Below, in pieces: positions 48,286 to 56,795 of a stretch of DNA of 64,000 bases (positions within the stretch are counted from its first letter, which is position 1; every line of letters starts with the position of its first letter). The translations under genes and the position numbers were made by a program. Source of the stretch: Roseomonas fluvialis (GTDB taxonomy: Bacteria; Pseudomonadota; Alphaproteobacteria; Acetobacterales; Acetobacteraceae); the NCBI RefSeq assembly GCF_022846615.1, contig NZ_AP025637.1, positions 3,063,001 to 3,127,000 of the forward strand. The letters are read 5' to 3'. The notes under the pieces were generated by a model. The model was not told the origin of the DNA, did no database searches, and saw nothing but the letters and a program-made list of their open reading frames with translations.

Positions 48286-49251
48286 ATGTCCACTACCTCG
48301 GCCGGGATCGTGCATCCGGTCGGCCTGTCGATCGTCGTGCCGGTCTACCGCGGCGCGGCCACGGTGGGCGCGCTGGTCGCTGCCCTGTCGGACCTCAAGC
48401 CCGAGGGCGGTATCGAGGTCATCCTGGTCAATGACGGCAGCCCGGACAATTCGGGCGACGTCTGCCGGGAGTTGGCGCGCACGGCGACCATCCCGCTGAC
48501 CTACATCGAGCACGCGCGGAACTTCGGCGAGCACAACGCGGTCATGACCGGGCTGCGCCATGCCCGCGGCGCCTACGTCATCACCATGGACGACGACCTG
48601 CAGAACCCGCCCGAGGAGGTGGTCCGCATCTACGACCATGCGCGCCTGGGCGGCTTCGACGTGGTCTACACGCGCTACGCGGTGAAGGAACACGAGGGCT
48701 GGCGCAACATCGGCTCCCGCTTCGCCAACTGGGTGGCGGACCAGCTGATGGACAAGCCGAAGGGGCTTTACCTGTCGTCCTTCCGCTGCATGTCGGCGCT
48801 GGCGGTGGCCGAGGTGGTCAAGTATCGCGGCCCCTACCCCTATATCGACGGGTTGCTGATGCAGGTGACGCAGCGGCTCGACAGCATCGAGGTGAAGCAC
48901 TTCGCCCGCGTCGAGGGCCGGTCCAACTACACCATGCGCCGGCTGATCCGGCTGTGGATGAACCTCGCGACCAACTTCTCGGTGCTGCCGCTGCGCCTTG
49001 CGGTGTTCGCGGGGGTGGCGATGGGCGTCCTGGGGCTGATCGCCGCCGCCTACGTGATCTTCGAGGCGCTGATCGGCGAGACACCGTCCGGCTGGGCCTC
49101 CCTGATGACGGTCACGCTGCTGATCGCGGGGGTGCAGTTCATGATCCTGGGCGTGCTGGGCGAATATGTCGGGCGCGCCTTCATGTCGGCGAACGGCAAG
49201 CCGCAGGGCGTGGTGCGCCAGGTGATCGCGCCGCAGGACCGCACGTCATGA
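48286..49251 (+). CDS. GT2-family polyprenyl-phosphate glycosyltransferase (DPM/GtrB type)
   Basis: A 321-residue protein. The catalytic domain has LSIVVPVYRGAATVGALV, VILVNDGSPDNS and VITMDDDLQNPPEEVVRIY (the DxD-like and DDDLQ motif). Two C-terminal transmembrane helices follow (about residues 235-300: LRLAVFAGVAMGVLGLIAA and LLIAGVQFMILGVLGEYVG). ArnC, GtrB and DPMS add a sugar to undecaprenyl phosphate. The inner ATG was chosen because GGAGAG precedes it; an ATG six codons earlier also fits. A flippase-like SMR gene overlaps its stop. Confidence 0.87.
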   Translation: MSTTSAGIVHPVGLSIVVPVYRGAATVGALVAALSDLKPEGGIEVILVNDGSPDNSGDVCRELARTATIPLTYIEHARNFGEHNAVMTGLRHARGAYVITMDDDLQNPPEEVVRIYDHARLGGFDVVYTRYAVKEHEGWRNIGSRFANWVADQLMDKPKGLYLSSFRCMSALAVAEVVKYRGPYPYIDGLLMQVTQRLDSIEVKHFARVEGRSNYTMRRLIRLWMNLATNFSVLPLRLAVFAGVAMGVLGLIAAAYVIFEALIGETPSGWASLMTVTLLIAGVQFMILGVLGEYVGRAFMSANGKPQGVVRQVIAPQDRTS

Positions 49252-49598
49252 TGACCTATTGGATCGCGCTGGCCGCGGCCATCACCACCTCGCTGGTCGG
49301 GCAGGTGCTGCTAAAGTCCGGGGCCAATACCGCGGTCGAGGCGGCGGGCGGCTTCATCGACCAGCTGTTCCGCCCGGCCACGATGGTCGGGCTGGTCTGC
49401 TACGGCGGCGCCGCGCTCCTGTATATCGTGGCGCTGCGCAAGATCCCGATGAGCGTGGCGCTGCCCTGCACCGCGGCGTCGTATGTCGTGATCGCCGTCA
49501 TCGGCTGGGCGATGTTCGGGGAATCGCTGGGGGTGCAGAAGATCGCGGCGATCGGGCTGATCTCGGCGGGCGTCGCGCTGCTGGCGACGACGGCGTGA
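49248..49598 (+). CDS. SMR/EamA-type small membrane protein (ArnE/F-like flippase)
   Basis: A 116-residue four-helix protein: WIALAAAITTSLVGQVLLK, the TM3 LLYIVALRKIPMSVALP and a C-terminal KIAAIGLISAGVALLA. ArnE/ArnF proteins of this size flip sugar-linked undecaprenyl phosphate. Its ATGA overlap with the GT2 gene gives strong context for this role. Confidence 0.82.
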   Translation: MMTYWIALAAAITTSLVGQVLLKSGANTAVEAAGGFIDQLFRPATMVGLVCYGGAALLYIVALRKIPMSVALPCTAASYVVIAVIGWAMFGESLGVQKIAAIGLISAGVALLATTA

Positions 49599-50002
49599 GG
49601 CGCCGTGGCGCGCTGCTGGGCCTGGTGGCCTTGGCGGCGCGGCCGGCCGCCGCGCTGACGCCGTGCCTGCCGGGGACGCGGGCTGGCGTGCTGGCGCATC
49701 TGCGCTTCGGCCTGCTGCTGCCCGAAGGCGATGCGGTGACCGAGGCGCAATGGGCCACCTTCCGCGCGGATATCCTCGACCCCGTCCTGCGCACCGCCGT
49801 CACCCAGCGCGACGAAGCGCCGGTGACGCAGCCACGCCCGCAGCGCACGCGGTCGGTCTTCGCCGAGGTCCGCGCCGCCTGGAGCCCCGACGCGCCGCCG
49901 CCGCTCCCGGACACCGTGGTCAGCATCATGCGCGCCTGGACCGCCCGCTTCCCCGCCGCCCCGGTCGAGGCGCAACTGCTGCCGGCGTGCCTTGCGCACT
50001 GA
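49595..50002 (+). CDS. DUF3574-like protein, diverged copy
   Basis: A 135-residue protein from a GTG overlapping the SMR stop (GTGA). The N-terminus RRRGALLGLVALAARPAAALT is a signal peptide. LRFGLLLPEGDAVTEAQWATFRADILDPV parallels the downstream DUF3574 protein (YFGRSRRDGPDITEAEWRDF), so the two look like diverged duplicates. The C-terminal half lacks the PDGLTxLDGxGQW block of the family. Function unknown. Confidence 0.65.
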   Translation: MRRRGALLGLVALAARPAAALTPCLPGTRAGVLAHLRFGLLLPEGDAVTEAQWATFRADILDPVLRTAVTQRDEAPVTQPRPQRTRSVFAEVRAAWSPDAPPPLPDTVVSIMRAWTARFPAAPVEAQLLPACLAH

Positions 50003-50405
50003 GCGCGCTTGGCTGCTGTTGCCGGCGTTGCTGGCGGCCTGCGCCACGCCGCCCGCGCCCGCCTGCCCCGACGGCACCACCCAGGCGACCGTGGCCGAGG
50101 CGTATTTCGGCCGATCGCGCCGCGACGGCCCCGACATCACCGAGGCCGAGTGGCGCGACTTCCTCGCCGGGACCGTCACGCCGGCCTTTCCCGATGGCCT
50201 TACCGCGCTGGATGGCCGTGGCCAGTGGCGCCGGCCCGACGGCACCATCCTGTCGGAAGCCAGCAAGGTGCTGGTGGTGGTGCTGCCAGGTGCGGATGCC
50301 GCCGCCGCGCGCGCCCGCCTGCGCCCGGTCGAGGAGGCTTGGAAGGCGCGCTTCCGCCACCAATCCGTGCTGACGGTCTATCGCGGCGCCTGCGTCGGGT
50401 TCTGA
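49992..50405 (+). CDS. DUF3574 lipoprotein
   Basis: A 137-residue DUF3574 protein read from TTG. The N-terminus MRTERAWLLLPALLAACATPP is a lipoprotein signal (lipobox LAAC). The mature part has AYFGRSRRDGPDITEAEWRDFLAGTVTPAFPDGLTALDG followed by GQWRRPDG, the family core. It overlaps the previous gene by 11 bases. DUF3574 proteins are secreted or lipid-anchored and uncharacterised. Confidence 0.82.
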   Translation: MRTERAWLLLPALLAACATPPAPACPDGTTQATVAEAYFGRSRRDGPDITEAEWRDFLAGTVTPAFPDGLTALDGRGQWRRPDGTILSEASKVLVVVLPGADAAAARARLRPVEEAWKARFRHQSVLTVYRGACVGF

Positions 50406-50510
50406 CCTGGAGCCGCCTTTGCGCGCCCTGGCGCGTTGCAACGCCTCTCGGTTTCTGTCGTGGCGAGCATCTTCACCCGAGCAGATGAGCCCAACTGATC
50501 GGGGTCTGCG

Positions 50511-51191
50511 CTACCGCCCCTCGCCGACCCGGAAGTACAGCCCCGACATGCTGCCGCCCGCGCCGCAGAATTCCGCGGCCCCGGCGCGCAGTTGCCGCAC
50601 GCGCAGCATCACGCCCTCGCGCCGCAGTTCCAGCACGCCGTCGCGCGTCTGCATCCATTCCTCGCGCTGGGTGTCGCCCTCGCCGTCGTAGTCGCACAGC
50701 CAGGCAAGGTTGTGGACATCGGCGGTGCTGACCGAGACGCGGAAATGCCCGCCCCCGGCGCGCTCCACCACCACCTGGCCCTGCACGCCGACCCACTCGC
50801 CGTCGATGGTGCCCGGCGGATTGTGCTGCAGGCGCATGAGCCGCACGAGGCGATATTCCATCGCACCGCGCAGCGCGGCGCGCGGGTCGGGTTCGTCGAG
50901 CGCGCCGCCAGGGAGGAAGAACAGCTCGCGCGAGAGGCTGCGCCGCCAGGTGGCCTGTTGGGCCGCGAGTTCGGTCGCGCTCGGATCGCCGATCAAGGGC
51001 GCGACCTCCTCGAGGCGCATGCGCTGTGCCTGGTCGATCAGCGCGAGCCAGGGGTCGCCGGCGATCGCGGCATCGACCGCACGCGCCGCACCGGCGCAGT
51101 CGACATTCCGCCGCGTCGGGCAACGGTCCTGCGCGGCGGCTGGCAGCGCCGCGATCAGCAGGGCGAACAGGACCAGCGCGCGCAGGATCAT
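50511..51191 (-). CDS. Secreted hypothetical protein
   Basis: A 226-residue protein with a signal peptide (MILRALVLFALLIAALPAAAQ). The mature domain has Cys pairs in DRCPTRRNVDCAG and Cys in WLCDYDGEG and EFCGAGG. The DPWLALIDQAQRMRLEEVAP and LSRELFFLPGG stretches are helical. I know no family; a periplasmic disulfide-stabilised role is likely. Confidence 0.72.
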   Translation of the reverse strand: MILRALVLFALLIAALPAAAQDRCPTRRNVDCAGAARAVDAAIAGDPWLALIDQAQRMRLEEVAPLIGDPSATELAAQQATWRRSLSRELFFLPGGALDEPDPRAALRGAMEYRLVRLMRLQHNPPGTIDGEWVGVQGQVVVERAGGGHFRVSVSTADVHNLAWLCDYDGEGDTQREEWMQTRDGVLELRREGVMLRVRQLRAGAAEFCGAGGSMSGLYFRVGEGR

Positions 51192-51351
51192 GCCCCGGGT
51201 ATCGCGCGGGGATGCGGCTGCGGCCAAGGAAGCGGTTCAGGCCGGGCGGGCGGCGCGGCATGGTGCGCGCCACGCCGGGGCGAAGGCCGCGTGCGTGCCG
51301 ACTCCGCGCCTCTAGTGGCTACGCCGACACGCGCATTCCCCGACGGAGGTA

Positions 51352-54123
51352 TCAGCCGAAGGCGCCGACCTCGTGGCTCACCACCGCCGAACATTCGCGG
51401 ACCAGCGCGAAGCAGCGCGCCATGGGTGCCAGGATGGCGGCGTGCTCGGCCGCGTAGGACGTGCCCTCGCGCGGAGCGGCGGGTTCGGCGAAATCCAGCC
51501 CGGTCGCGGGGTCGGGCGCGGCTGGGAAGATCTGCCCGAGCAGGTCCAGCACCGGCGGAACGTCGAGTTGCAGCAGCCGCGCGATCAGGCTGTCGCGCGT
51601 CGCGCCATGGCGCGGGCTGAATTCCGGCAGCGCCACCGCCAGCAGCCACAGCCGCTGCACCAGGCACAGCCGCAGCGCATGCACCAGCACCAGGCGGTCG
51701 GGCATCTCCGGCAGGGCCGGCCAGGCGGCGCGCAACGCCTGGTGGTCCGCCTGCAGGCGGCGGAACATTCGCCGCGTGGCCGGCGAAAGGTCGAGCCGTT
51801 CCAGCGCCGTCGCCACCGCCGTCAGCGCCTCCCGACGGCCGGGGCGCTTGGTGAAGCCGGCGCGGTCGAGCCAAGGCGACGGGTCCAGCATGTCCACCGC
51901 CGCGCGCAGCACGCCGATATCGGAACACGCCGCCGCGCGCGCCGCCATGGCCAGCGCGCGGGCGAAGCGCGGCGACCGGCCGAGCATGTCGGCGAAGGCC
52001 TCCGGATTCGCCGCGGCCGCGGCACCGAGGCCGTGCAACGTGTTCGCCAGCCAGCCCATCTGGTGCAGGATCGCGTTGTTCGGAATGGCGCGAAGTTGCG
52101 ACGGGTGGGTGATGCGCAGCGCGCCCCCCATGCCGTCCACCTGGCGCGCGGCAGGGCGCGACCCGGTCTTGTCGAGCAGCCCGGGGCCGAAGGCGCCGAG
52201 CAGCGCGGCATAGCCCGGGTCCTCGACCAGCGCGGCCATTTCGCGGCGCAGGGTGGCAAAGAAATCCGCCGCCCAGTCGGCCTCGGCATAGATCGGGTCG
52301 GGGTCGGTCGGCAGGGCGCCGAAGGCGTGCTCGGCGATGCGCGCGATGGTGGCGCGCGCGAGCGCCGCGGTGCCGAACAGCATGTAGCCGTCCGATCCCT
52401 GGAAGGCGGTCTCCTCGCGCAGCGGCAGGTTCGCATGCGCCAGGGCCGCACGCGCGGCCGGCGGCGAGAGATAGGCGAAACGGTCGGCGAGGCTGTCGGG
52501 ATGCCCGCCGCGGCCGATGCTCTCGCCGTGCGTGTCGAACAGCACCAGTTCGACATCGTCGAGCGCATGCCGACGCAGCAGCTCCGCGAGACGGATCTTG
52601 AGCCGTTCCGCCAGGTACGACGCTGCCAGCTGCCCCACATAGCGCCCGGAATCGGAATAGCCGAACTGCAGGCACAGCCGCCCCTGGGCGCGCAGGTAGT
52701 CGCGGTAATGCGGGGAGCGCAGCGCTTCCTCGAGCACGCGTTCGCCGCGTTCCAGCGCCTCGGCGGTCTCGAACAGGGGGGAGATCTCGATACGCTCGGC
52801 GATGCCCAGGCGCTTCGCCAGCCACAGCGCACCCAGCAGCGTGTAGCCGGTCTCGGTTTCGGCGATCAGGAAGCGGACCGGCTGGCTGGCGTCGATGTGC
52901 TTGAGCATCTGCGCGATGGTCATCATCAGCCGCACGGCGGAGGCCTGTTCAGCCAGCAACGCGCCGTAGTCGACCGGCAGGGGCGTGACCTCGGCCAGCG
53001 CGGCATTCACCTGCGCGAGCAGCCCGCGCCGCGCCGCCCGGTCCTCGGGCGCGGCGCCGATCCCCAGGCGCTGGCGCAGCGCATTATGGATCTGCGAGGC
53101 GTTCAGCCGCACATGCGTATGCGCCAGCGCCAGCCCATGCGCGACCAGCCCCGCGCGCTGCACCGCGAGCGTGGCGCGTGCAGCGGCATCGGGCGCGGCC
53201 TCCATCGCCGCGGGGAAAAGCGTCACCAGCGGATCGGGCGTGGCGAGCGCGACATCCAGGCCATCGACCATGGCCCGCGCGAAGGCCTGCACGGCGGTGG
53301 CCTCGGTCTTCTCGGGGGCCGCGGCTTCCTGCGCGGCGACCATGGCGGAGGCCGCGCGTGCGCGCGCCACGATGGGCGCGGCGCAATCGCCGAGGGGGTC
53401 CAGCCGTTCGGCCAGCCGGTCCAGCTGTAGCCGCTTCATGCGCAGCCGCAAGCGCAGCGTGTCCTGCCAGCCGATATCGGTGCGCCCATCGGTGTCGTAG
53501 CCGACCCAGGACGACATCACGACCGGGCGCGGCATCAGCGCCAGCGCGCGGTCGCCCCAGACCGTGCGCGCCGCCCCGAGCAATGCCGCCGCGAGGTCGT
53601 CCAGCGCATCGCGCCCGCGCCCGATTGCCGCGGCCGCCTGGTCGAATTCCTGCGCCAGCGTCACCGGCGCGGGGCGATGCGACAGGCCCTCGGGCAAGGG
53701 CGCGCCGGAGGCGGCCGCGGCCAGGGCGGTCGAGGTCGGCACCGGCAGCGAGAAAGTCGGATGCGCGGTGAAGACCGCGGCGAAGCGGGTGCGCTCCACG
53801 GCCTCGCGGAAGGCGGCGAAAGGGATGGGGCTGTCCTCGGGGTCGGGGCGCACCAGCCGCGCGGCGACGGCGGCGAGGGCGGCGGCATCGTCGCCGAGCC
53901 CCACATAGGCGCGCAGGCGCGCGGCGCGGTCGGCGGCCGCATCCTGCGCCAAGCCGGCGATCAGCGCAGCGAGGTCATCGAGAGTGATCCGCCCCTCGTC
54001 GATCGCGCGGCTGATGTCGAGCGCCACCAGCAGCACCGGGTCGCCGAACGGATCGGCCGCGGCGGCCTGGCGTGCGCGGCGCAGGCGGGCGAGCAGGTCG
54101 GGGGGCGCGGCGGCATCGTCCAT
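51352..54123 (-). CDS. ppc: Phosphoenolpyruvate carboxylase, divergent type
   Basis: A 923-residue PEPC-family enzyme that carboxylates PEP to oxaloacetate. The catalytic-His strand reads AAVFTAHPTFSLPV (His121, family VLTAHPTE, so Glu is Phe here), and the Arg/Gly loop reads DTHGESIGRGGHPD (family FHGRGGxxxRGGG). Others are RRMFRR and the C-terminal RAIPNNAILHQMGWLANTLHGLGAA (family RAIPWVFAWTQNR). These changes mark a divergent subgroup known in some Alphaproteobacteria; full activity is likely but not certain. The longer open frame upstream is shadow. It is divergent from the next gene. Confidence 0.82.
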   Translation of the reverse strand: MDDAAAPPDLLARLRRARQAAAADPFGDPVLLVALDISRAIDEGRITLDDLAALIAGLAQDAAADRAARLRAYVGLGDDAAALAAVAARLVRPDPEDSPIPFAAFREAVERTRFAAVFTAHPTFSLPVPTSTALAAAASGAPLPEGLSHRPAPVTLAQEFDQAAAAIGRGRDALDDLAAALLGAARTVWGDRALALMPRPVVMSSWVGYDTDGRTDIGWQDTLRLRLRMKRLQLDRLAERLDPLGDCAAPIVARARAASAMVAAQEAAAPEKTEATAVQAFARAMVDGLDVALATPDPLVTLFPAAMEAAPDAAARATLAVQRAGLVAHGLALAHTHVRLNASQIHNALRQRLGIGAAPEDRAARRGLLAQVNAALAEVTPLPVDYGALLAEQASAVRLMMTIAQMLKHIDASQPVRFLIAETETGYTLLGALWLAKRLGIAERIEISPLFETAEALERGERVLEEALRSPHYRDYLRAQGRLCLQFGYSDSGRYVGQLAASYLAERLKIRLAELLRRHALDDVELVLFDTHGESIGRGGHPDSLADRFAYLSPPAARAALAHANLPLREETAFQGSDGYMLFGTAALARATIARIAEHAFGALPTDPDPIYAEADWAADFFATLRREMAALVEDPGYAALLGAFGPGLLDKTGSRPAARQVDGMGGALRITHPSQLRAIPNNAILHQMGWLANTLHGLGAAAAANPEAFADMLGRSPRFARALAMAARAAACSDIGVLRAAVDMLDPSPWLDRAGFTKRPGRREALTAVATALERLDLSPATRRMFRRLQADHQALRAAWPALPEMPDRLVLVHALRLCLVQRLWLLAVALPEFSPRHGATRDSLIARLLQLDVPPVLDLLGQIFPAAPDPATGLDFAEPAAPREGTSYAAEHAAILAPMARCFALVRECSAVVSHEVGAFG

Positions 54124-54422
54124 GCCGTCATGCTGCACCCGCGAAGTTGCGGAATGCGAGTCCGAAGTGCTGCGGGCGGGGGTGGAAAATGCGGCAACTT
54201 CGGGCAGAGGGCGCGGTGGCTGCTCGGGCAAGCGGCAAGCGTCCCGGTGCGGCGGCGATTTCGGTGGCAGGCGTGCCGCGGCGTCGTGGGTCGCGCGCCT
54301 GCGATGCGGCCTGCGCAGCCGGCCCCCGCCGACGCGCCGCCCCGGGCCTCGCCTGCCGCGCGACGCTCGACAGCGCCGCGCGAACCGGCGAGGCTCCGGC
54401 GATAACGCCACGGGGGAACCGC
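54124..54422. promoter_or_regulatory. Divergent promoter region, ppc / nitronate monooxygenase-like
   Basis: 299 bases with no credible gene. Bases 54170-54215 are purine-rich with no clear -35/-10 pair. GGGGGAACCGC precedes the plus-strand ATG. Confidence 0.35.
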
Positions 54423-55421
54423 ATGTCGCTGATCGAAAGCCTGAAGGGGCGGCTGCGTCTGCCGCTGATCGGGTCGCCGCTGTTCATCATCTCGGTGCCC
54501 GACCTGGTGGTGGCGCAATGCACATCGGGCGTGATCGGGTCGATGCCGTCGCTCAACGCGCGGCCGGTCGAACAGCTCGATGAATGGCTGGCCGAGATCA
54601 AGGAACGCCTCGCCGCGCATGACGCCGCGCATCCGGACCGGCCCTCGGCCCCCTTTGCGATCAACCTGATCGTGCACCGGTCGAACGACCGGCTGGACCA
54701 GGACCTGGCCCTGTGCGTGAAGCACAAGGTGCCGCTCATCATCAGCAGCCTGGGTGCGCGGCCCGAGGTGAACCAGGCCGTCCATTCCTACGGCGGCTAC
54801 ATCATCCACGACGTGATCAACCAGACCTTCGCCCACAAGGCGATCGAGAAGGGCGCGGACGGGCTGGTGCTGGTGGCGGCCGGCGCAGGCGGGCATGCCG
54901 GCGCGCAATCGCCCTTCGCGCTGCTGCAGGAAACGCGGGCCTGGTTCGACGGGCCGATCGCGCTGTCGGGCGCCATCGCGCATGGCCGCAGCATCCTGGC
55001 GGCCGAGGCGATGGGCGCGGACTTCGCCTATATGGGCTCCGCCTTCATCGCCACCGCCGAAGCGCGCGCGGTGGACGACTACAAGCAGATGATCGTCGGC
55101 AGCGCGGCCGAGGACATCGTCTACACCAACCTCATCACCGGCGTGCACGGCAACTACCTGAAGCCCTCGCTGCGCAACGCCGGCCTCGACCCCGACAACC
55201 TGGCCGGCGTCGAGGGCTCGCAGATGAACTTCGGCACCGACCGCAAGCGGAAGTGGAAGGACATCTGGGGCGCAGGGCAGTCGGTCGGCGGGATCGATGC
55301 GGTGGTGCCGACGGCGGTGCTGGTGGACCGGCTCGCCAGCGAATACGCGGCAGCACGCGCGCGGCTGGGAGCCGGGTCGGCGATGGTGAACGCCGGCTGG
55401 GGACGGCGCGCGGCAGCTTGA
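54423..55421 (+). CDS. Nitronate monooxygenase / enoyl-ACP reductase II-like flavoprotein
   Basis: A 332-residue TIM-barrel flavoprotein. The FMN and substrate loops are LPLIGSPLFIISVPDLVVAQ (first strand), PFAINLIVHRSNDRLDQ, VLVAAGAGGHAGAQSPFAL (the AxGxGGH His motif) and SGAIAHGRSILAAEAMGAD, with YMGSAFIATAEA. Such proteins oxidise propionate-3-nitronate or act as reductases in fatty-acid synthesis (FabK). In NMO the His in GGHAG is catalytic and is present. Substrate cannot be fixed from sequence. A repeat block follows it. Confidence 0.85.
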   Translation: MSLIESLKGRLRLPLIGSPLFIISVPDLVVAQCTSGVIGSMPSLNARPVEQLDEWLAEIKERLAAHDAAHPDRPSAPFAINLIVHRSNDRLDQDLALCVKHKVPLIISSLGARPEVNQAVHSYGGYIIHDVINQTFAHKAIEKGADGLVLVAAGAGGHAGAQSPFALLQETRAWFDGPIALSGAIAHGRSILAAEAMGADFAYMGSAFIATAEARAVDDYKQMIVGSAAEDIVYTNLITGVHGNYLKPSLRNAGLDPDNLAGVEGSQMNFGTDRKRKWKDIWGAGQSVGGIDAVVPTAVLVDRLASEYAAARARLGAGSAMVNAGWGRRAAA

Positions 55422-55431
55422 GGCGCACGAA

Positions 55432-55638
55432 GGGGGCTCTGCCCCCCTCGACCCCCCGCCAAGGGCTTAAGGCCCTTGGAACCCTCGACTCAATCGGGGG
55501 ATTTGGGGAGGGGCGTCGTCGGCGGTTCGCGGCGCGACAGGCGCGCTATGCCCCTCCCCAAATCCCCCGATCAGTATTGGTGTCCAGAGGCCTTTAGGCC
55601 TTTGGTGGGTGGGGTCCGGGGAGGGCAAGGCCCTCCCC
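55432..55638. repeat. Hairpin-rich intergenic repeat block, copy B, with 22-bp perfect inverted repeat
   Basis: Perfect 22-base arms ATCGGGGGATTTGGGGAGGG plus GC at 55493-55514 and 55550-55571 flank a 35-base core. A hairpin GGGGGC/GCCCCC opens the block, AAGGGC-TTAA-GGCCCTT lies at 55461-55477 and GGGGAGGGC/GCCCTCCCC at 55618-55638; the last is identical to copy A near 13947. The block fills the space between the convergent NMO-like and DegT genes. Confidence 0.75.
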
Positions 55639-55647
55639 GCGCGACCC

Positions 55648-56784
55648 TCACAACCCGCGCAGCGCCTCGCAGATCCGCTCCACCTGCGCGTCGGTCAGCT
55701 CGGGGTACATCGGCAGGCTCAGGACCTCGCCCGCGGCCTTGGCGGTCTCGGCGCAGCCGGCGGGGCCGAGCGGCGTGCGGTCCTTGTAGGCGGACTGCAG
55801 GTGGACCGGCACCGGATAGTGGATGCCGGTCCCGACGCCGTGGGACTTCAGCTGCGCCTGGATCGCGGTGCGGTCCTCGGTGCGGAGCACGTATTGGTGG
55901 AAGACGTGCTCGGCGCCCGGGCGGCGGTGCGGGGCGGCGATGGACGACCCGGCCAGCGCCGCGTCATAGGCGCCGGCGATGGCGCGGCGGCGCGCATTGC
56001 CGGCATCGAGCGCCGTCAGCTTCACGCGCAGGATGGCTGCCTGCACTTCATCGAGGCGCGAATTGATGCCGACCAGGCTGCTGATGTAGCGCTCGCGCCA
56101 GCCATATTGCCGGATGGCGGCGATGCGCTCGGCCAGCTCCGCATCGGCGGTGGCGAGCACGCCGCCATCGCCGAGCGCGCCCAGGTTCTTCGTCGGGTAC
56201 AGGGAGAAGGCCGCGGCGGTGCCGATGGTGCCGAGCATGCGGCCATCGAGCGTCGCGCCATGGCACTGGGCGCAATCTTCGATCAGCGGGATGCCCGCCG
56301 CGCGCGTCGCCTCCAGCATCGGCCCGAGGTCGCAGGCTTGGCCGTAGATATGCACCGCGATGACGGCCTTGATCGGCGGCAGGCCCGGCGGCGGGTGGTC
56401 GAGCACGCTCACCAGTTCGTCCGGATCCATGGTGTAGGTGTCGGGGTCGATGTCGAGCAGCAGGGGGGTGGCGCCGACCATCTCGATCGCCGCCACGGTC
56501 GCGACCGCGGTGTGCGAGACGGTGGCGACCGACATGCCCGGCCCGATGCCGAGGCCGCGCAGCACCAGCGCGAGCGCATCCGTGCCGTTGGCGCAGCCGA
56601 CCGCGTGCTGGCCGGCGCCGAGCCAGGAGGCGAACTCGGCCTCGAAGGCCGCGCCCTCCTTGCCGAGGATGTACCAGCCGGATTCCAGCGCGCGGGCGAC
56701 GGCGGCGTCGATCTCGGCCTTCTGGGCGCGGTACCCGGCACCGGGGTCGGCCTGGGGGATCATGGTCATGGTCGGCGCGTTCAT
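55648..56784 (-). CDS. DegT/DnrJ/EryC1-family sugar aminotransferase
   Basis: A 378-residue PLP enzyme of the sugar aminotransferase family. The substrate-binding GCANGTDALALVLRGLGIGPG, the PLP-phosphate loop EDCAQCHGATLDG and the catalytic Lys in FSLYPTKNLGALGDGG are all present. C-terminal IHYPVPVHLQSAYKD is the family end. It makes an amino sugar from a 3- or 4-keto nucleotide sugar. The start MNAPTMTMIPQADPGAGYRAQ was chosen; it lies 11 bases after the epimerase stop, so the two form an operon. Confidence 0.87.
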   Translation of the reverse strand: MNAPTMTMIPQADPGAGYRAQKAEIDAAVARALESGWYILGKEGAAFEAEFASWLGAGQHAVGCANGTDALALVLRGLGIGPGMSVATVSHTAVATVAAIEMVGATPLLLDIDPDTYTMDPDELVSVLDHPPPGLPPIKAVIAVHIYGQACDLGPMLEATRAAGIPLIEDCAQCHGATLDGRMLGTIGTAAAFSLYPTKNLGALGDGGVLATADAELAERIAAIRQYGWRERYISSLVGINSRLDEVQAAILRVKLTALDAGNARRRAIAGAYDAALAGSSIAAPHRRPGAEHVFHQYVLRTEDRTAIQAQLKSHGVGTGIHYPVPVHLQSAYKDRTPLGPAGCAETAKAAGEVLSLPMYPELTDAQVERICEALRGL

Positions 56785-56795
56785 GGCGGGATGCC

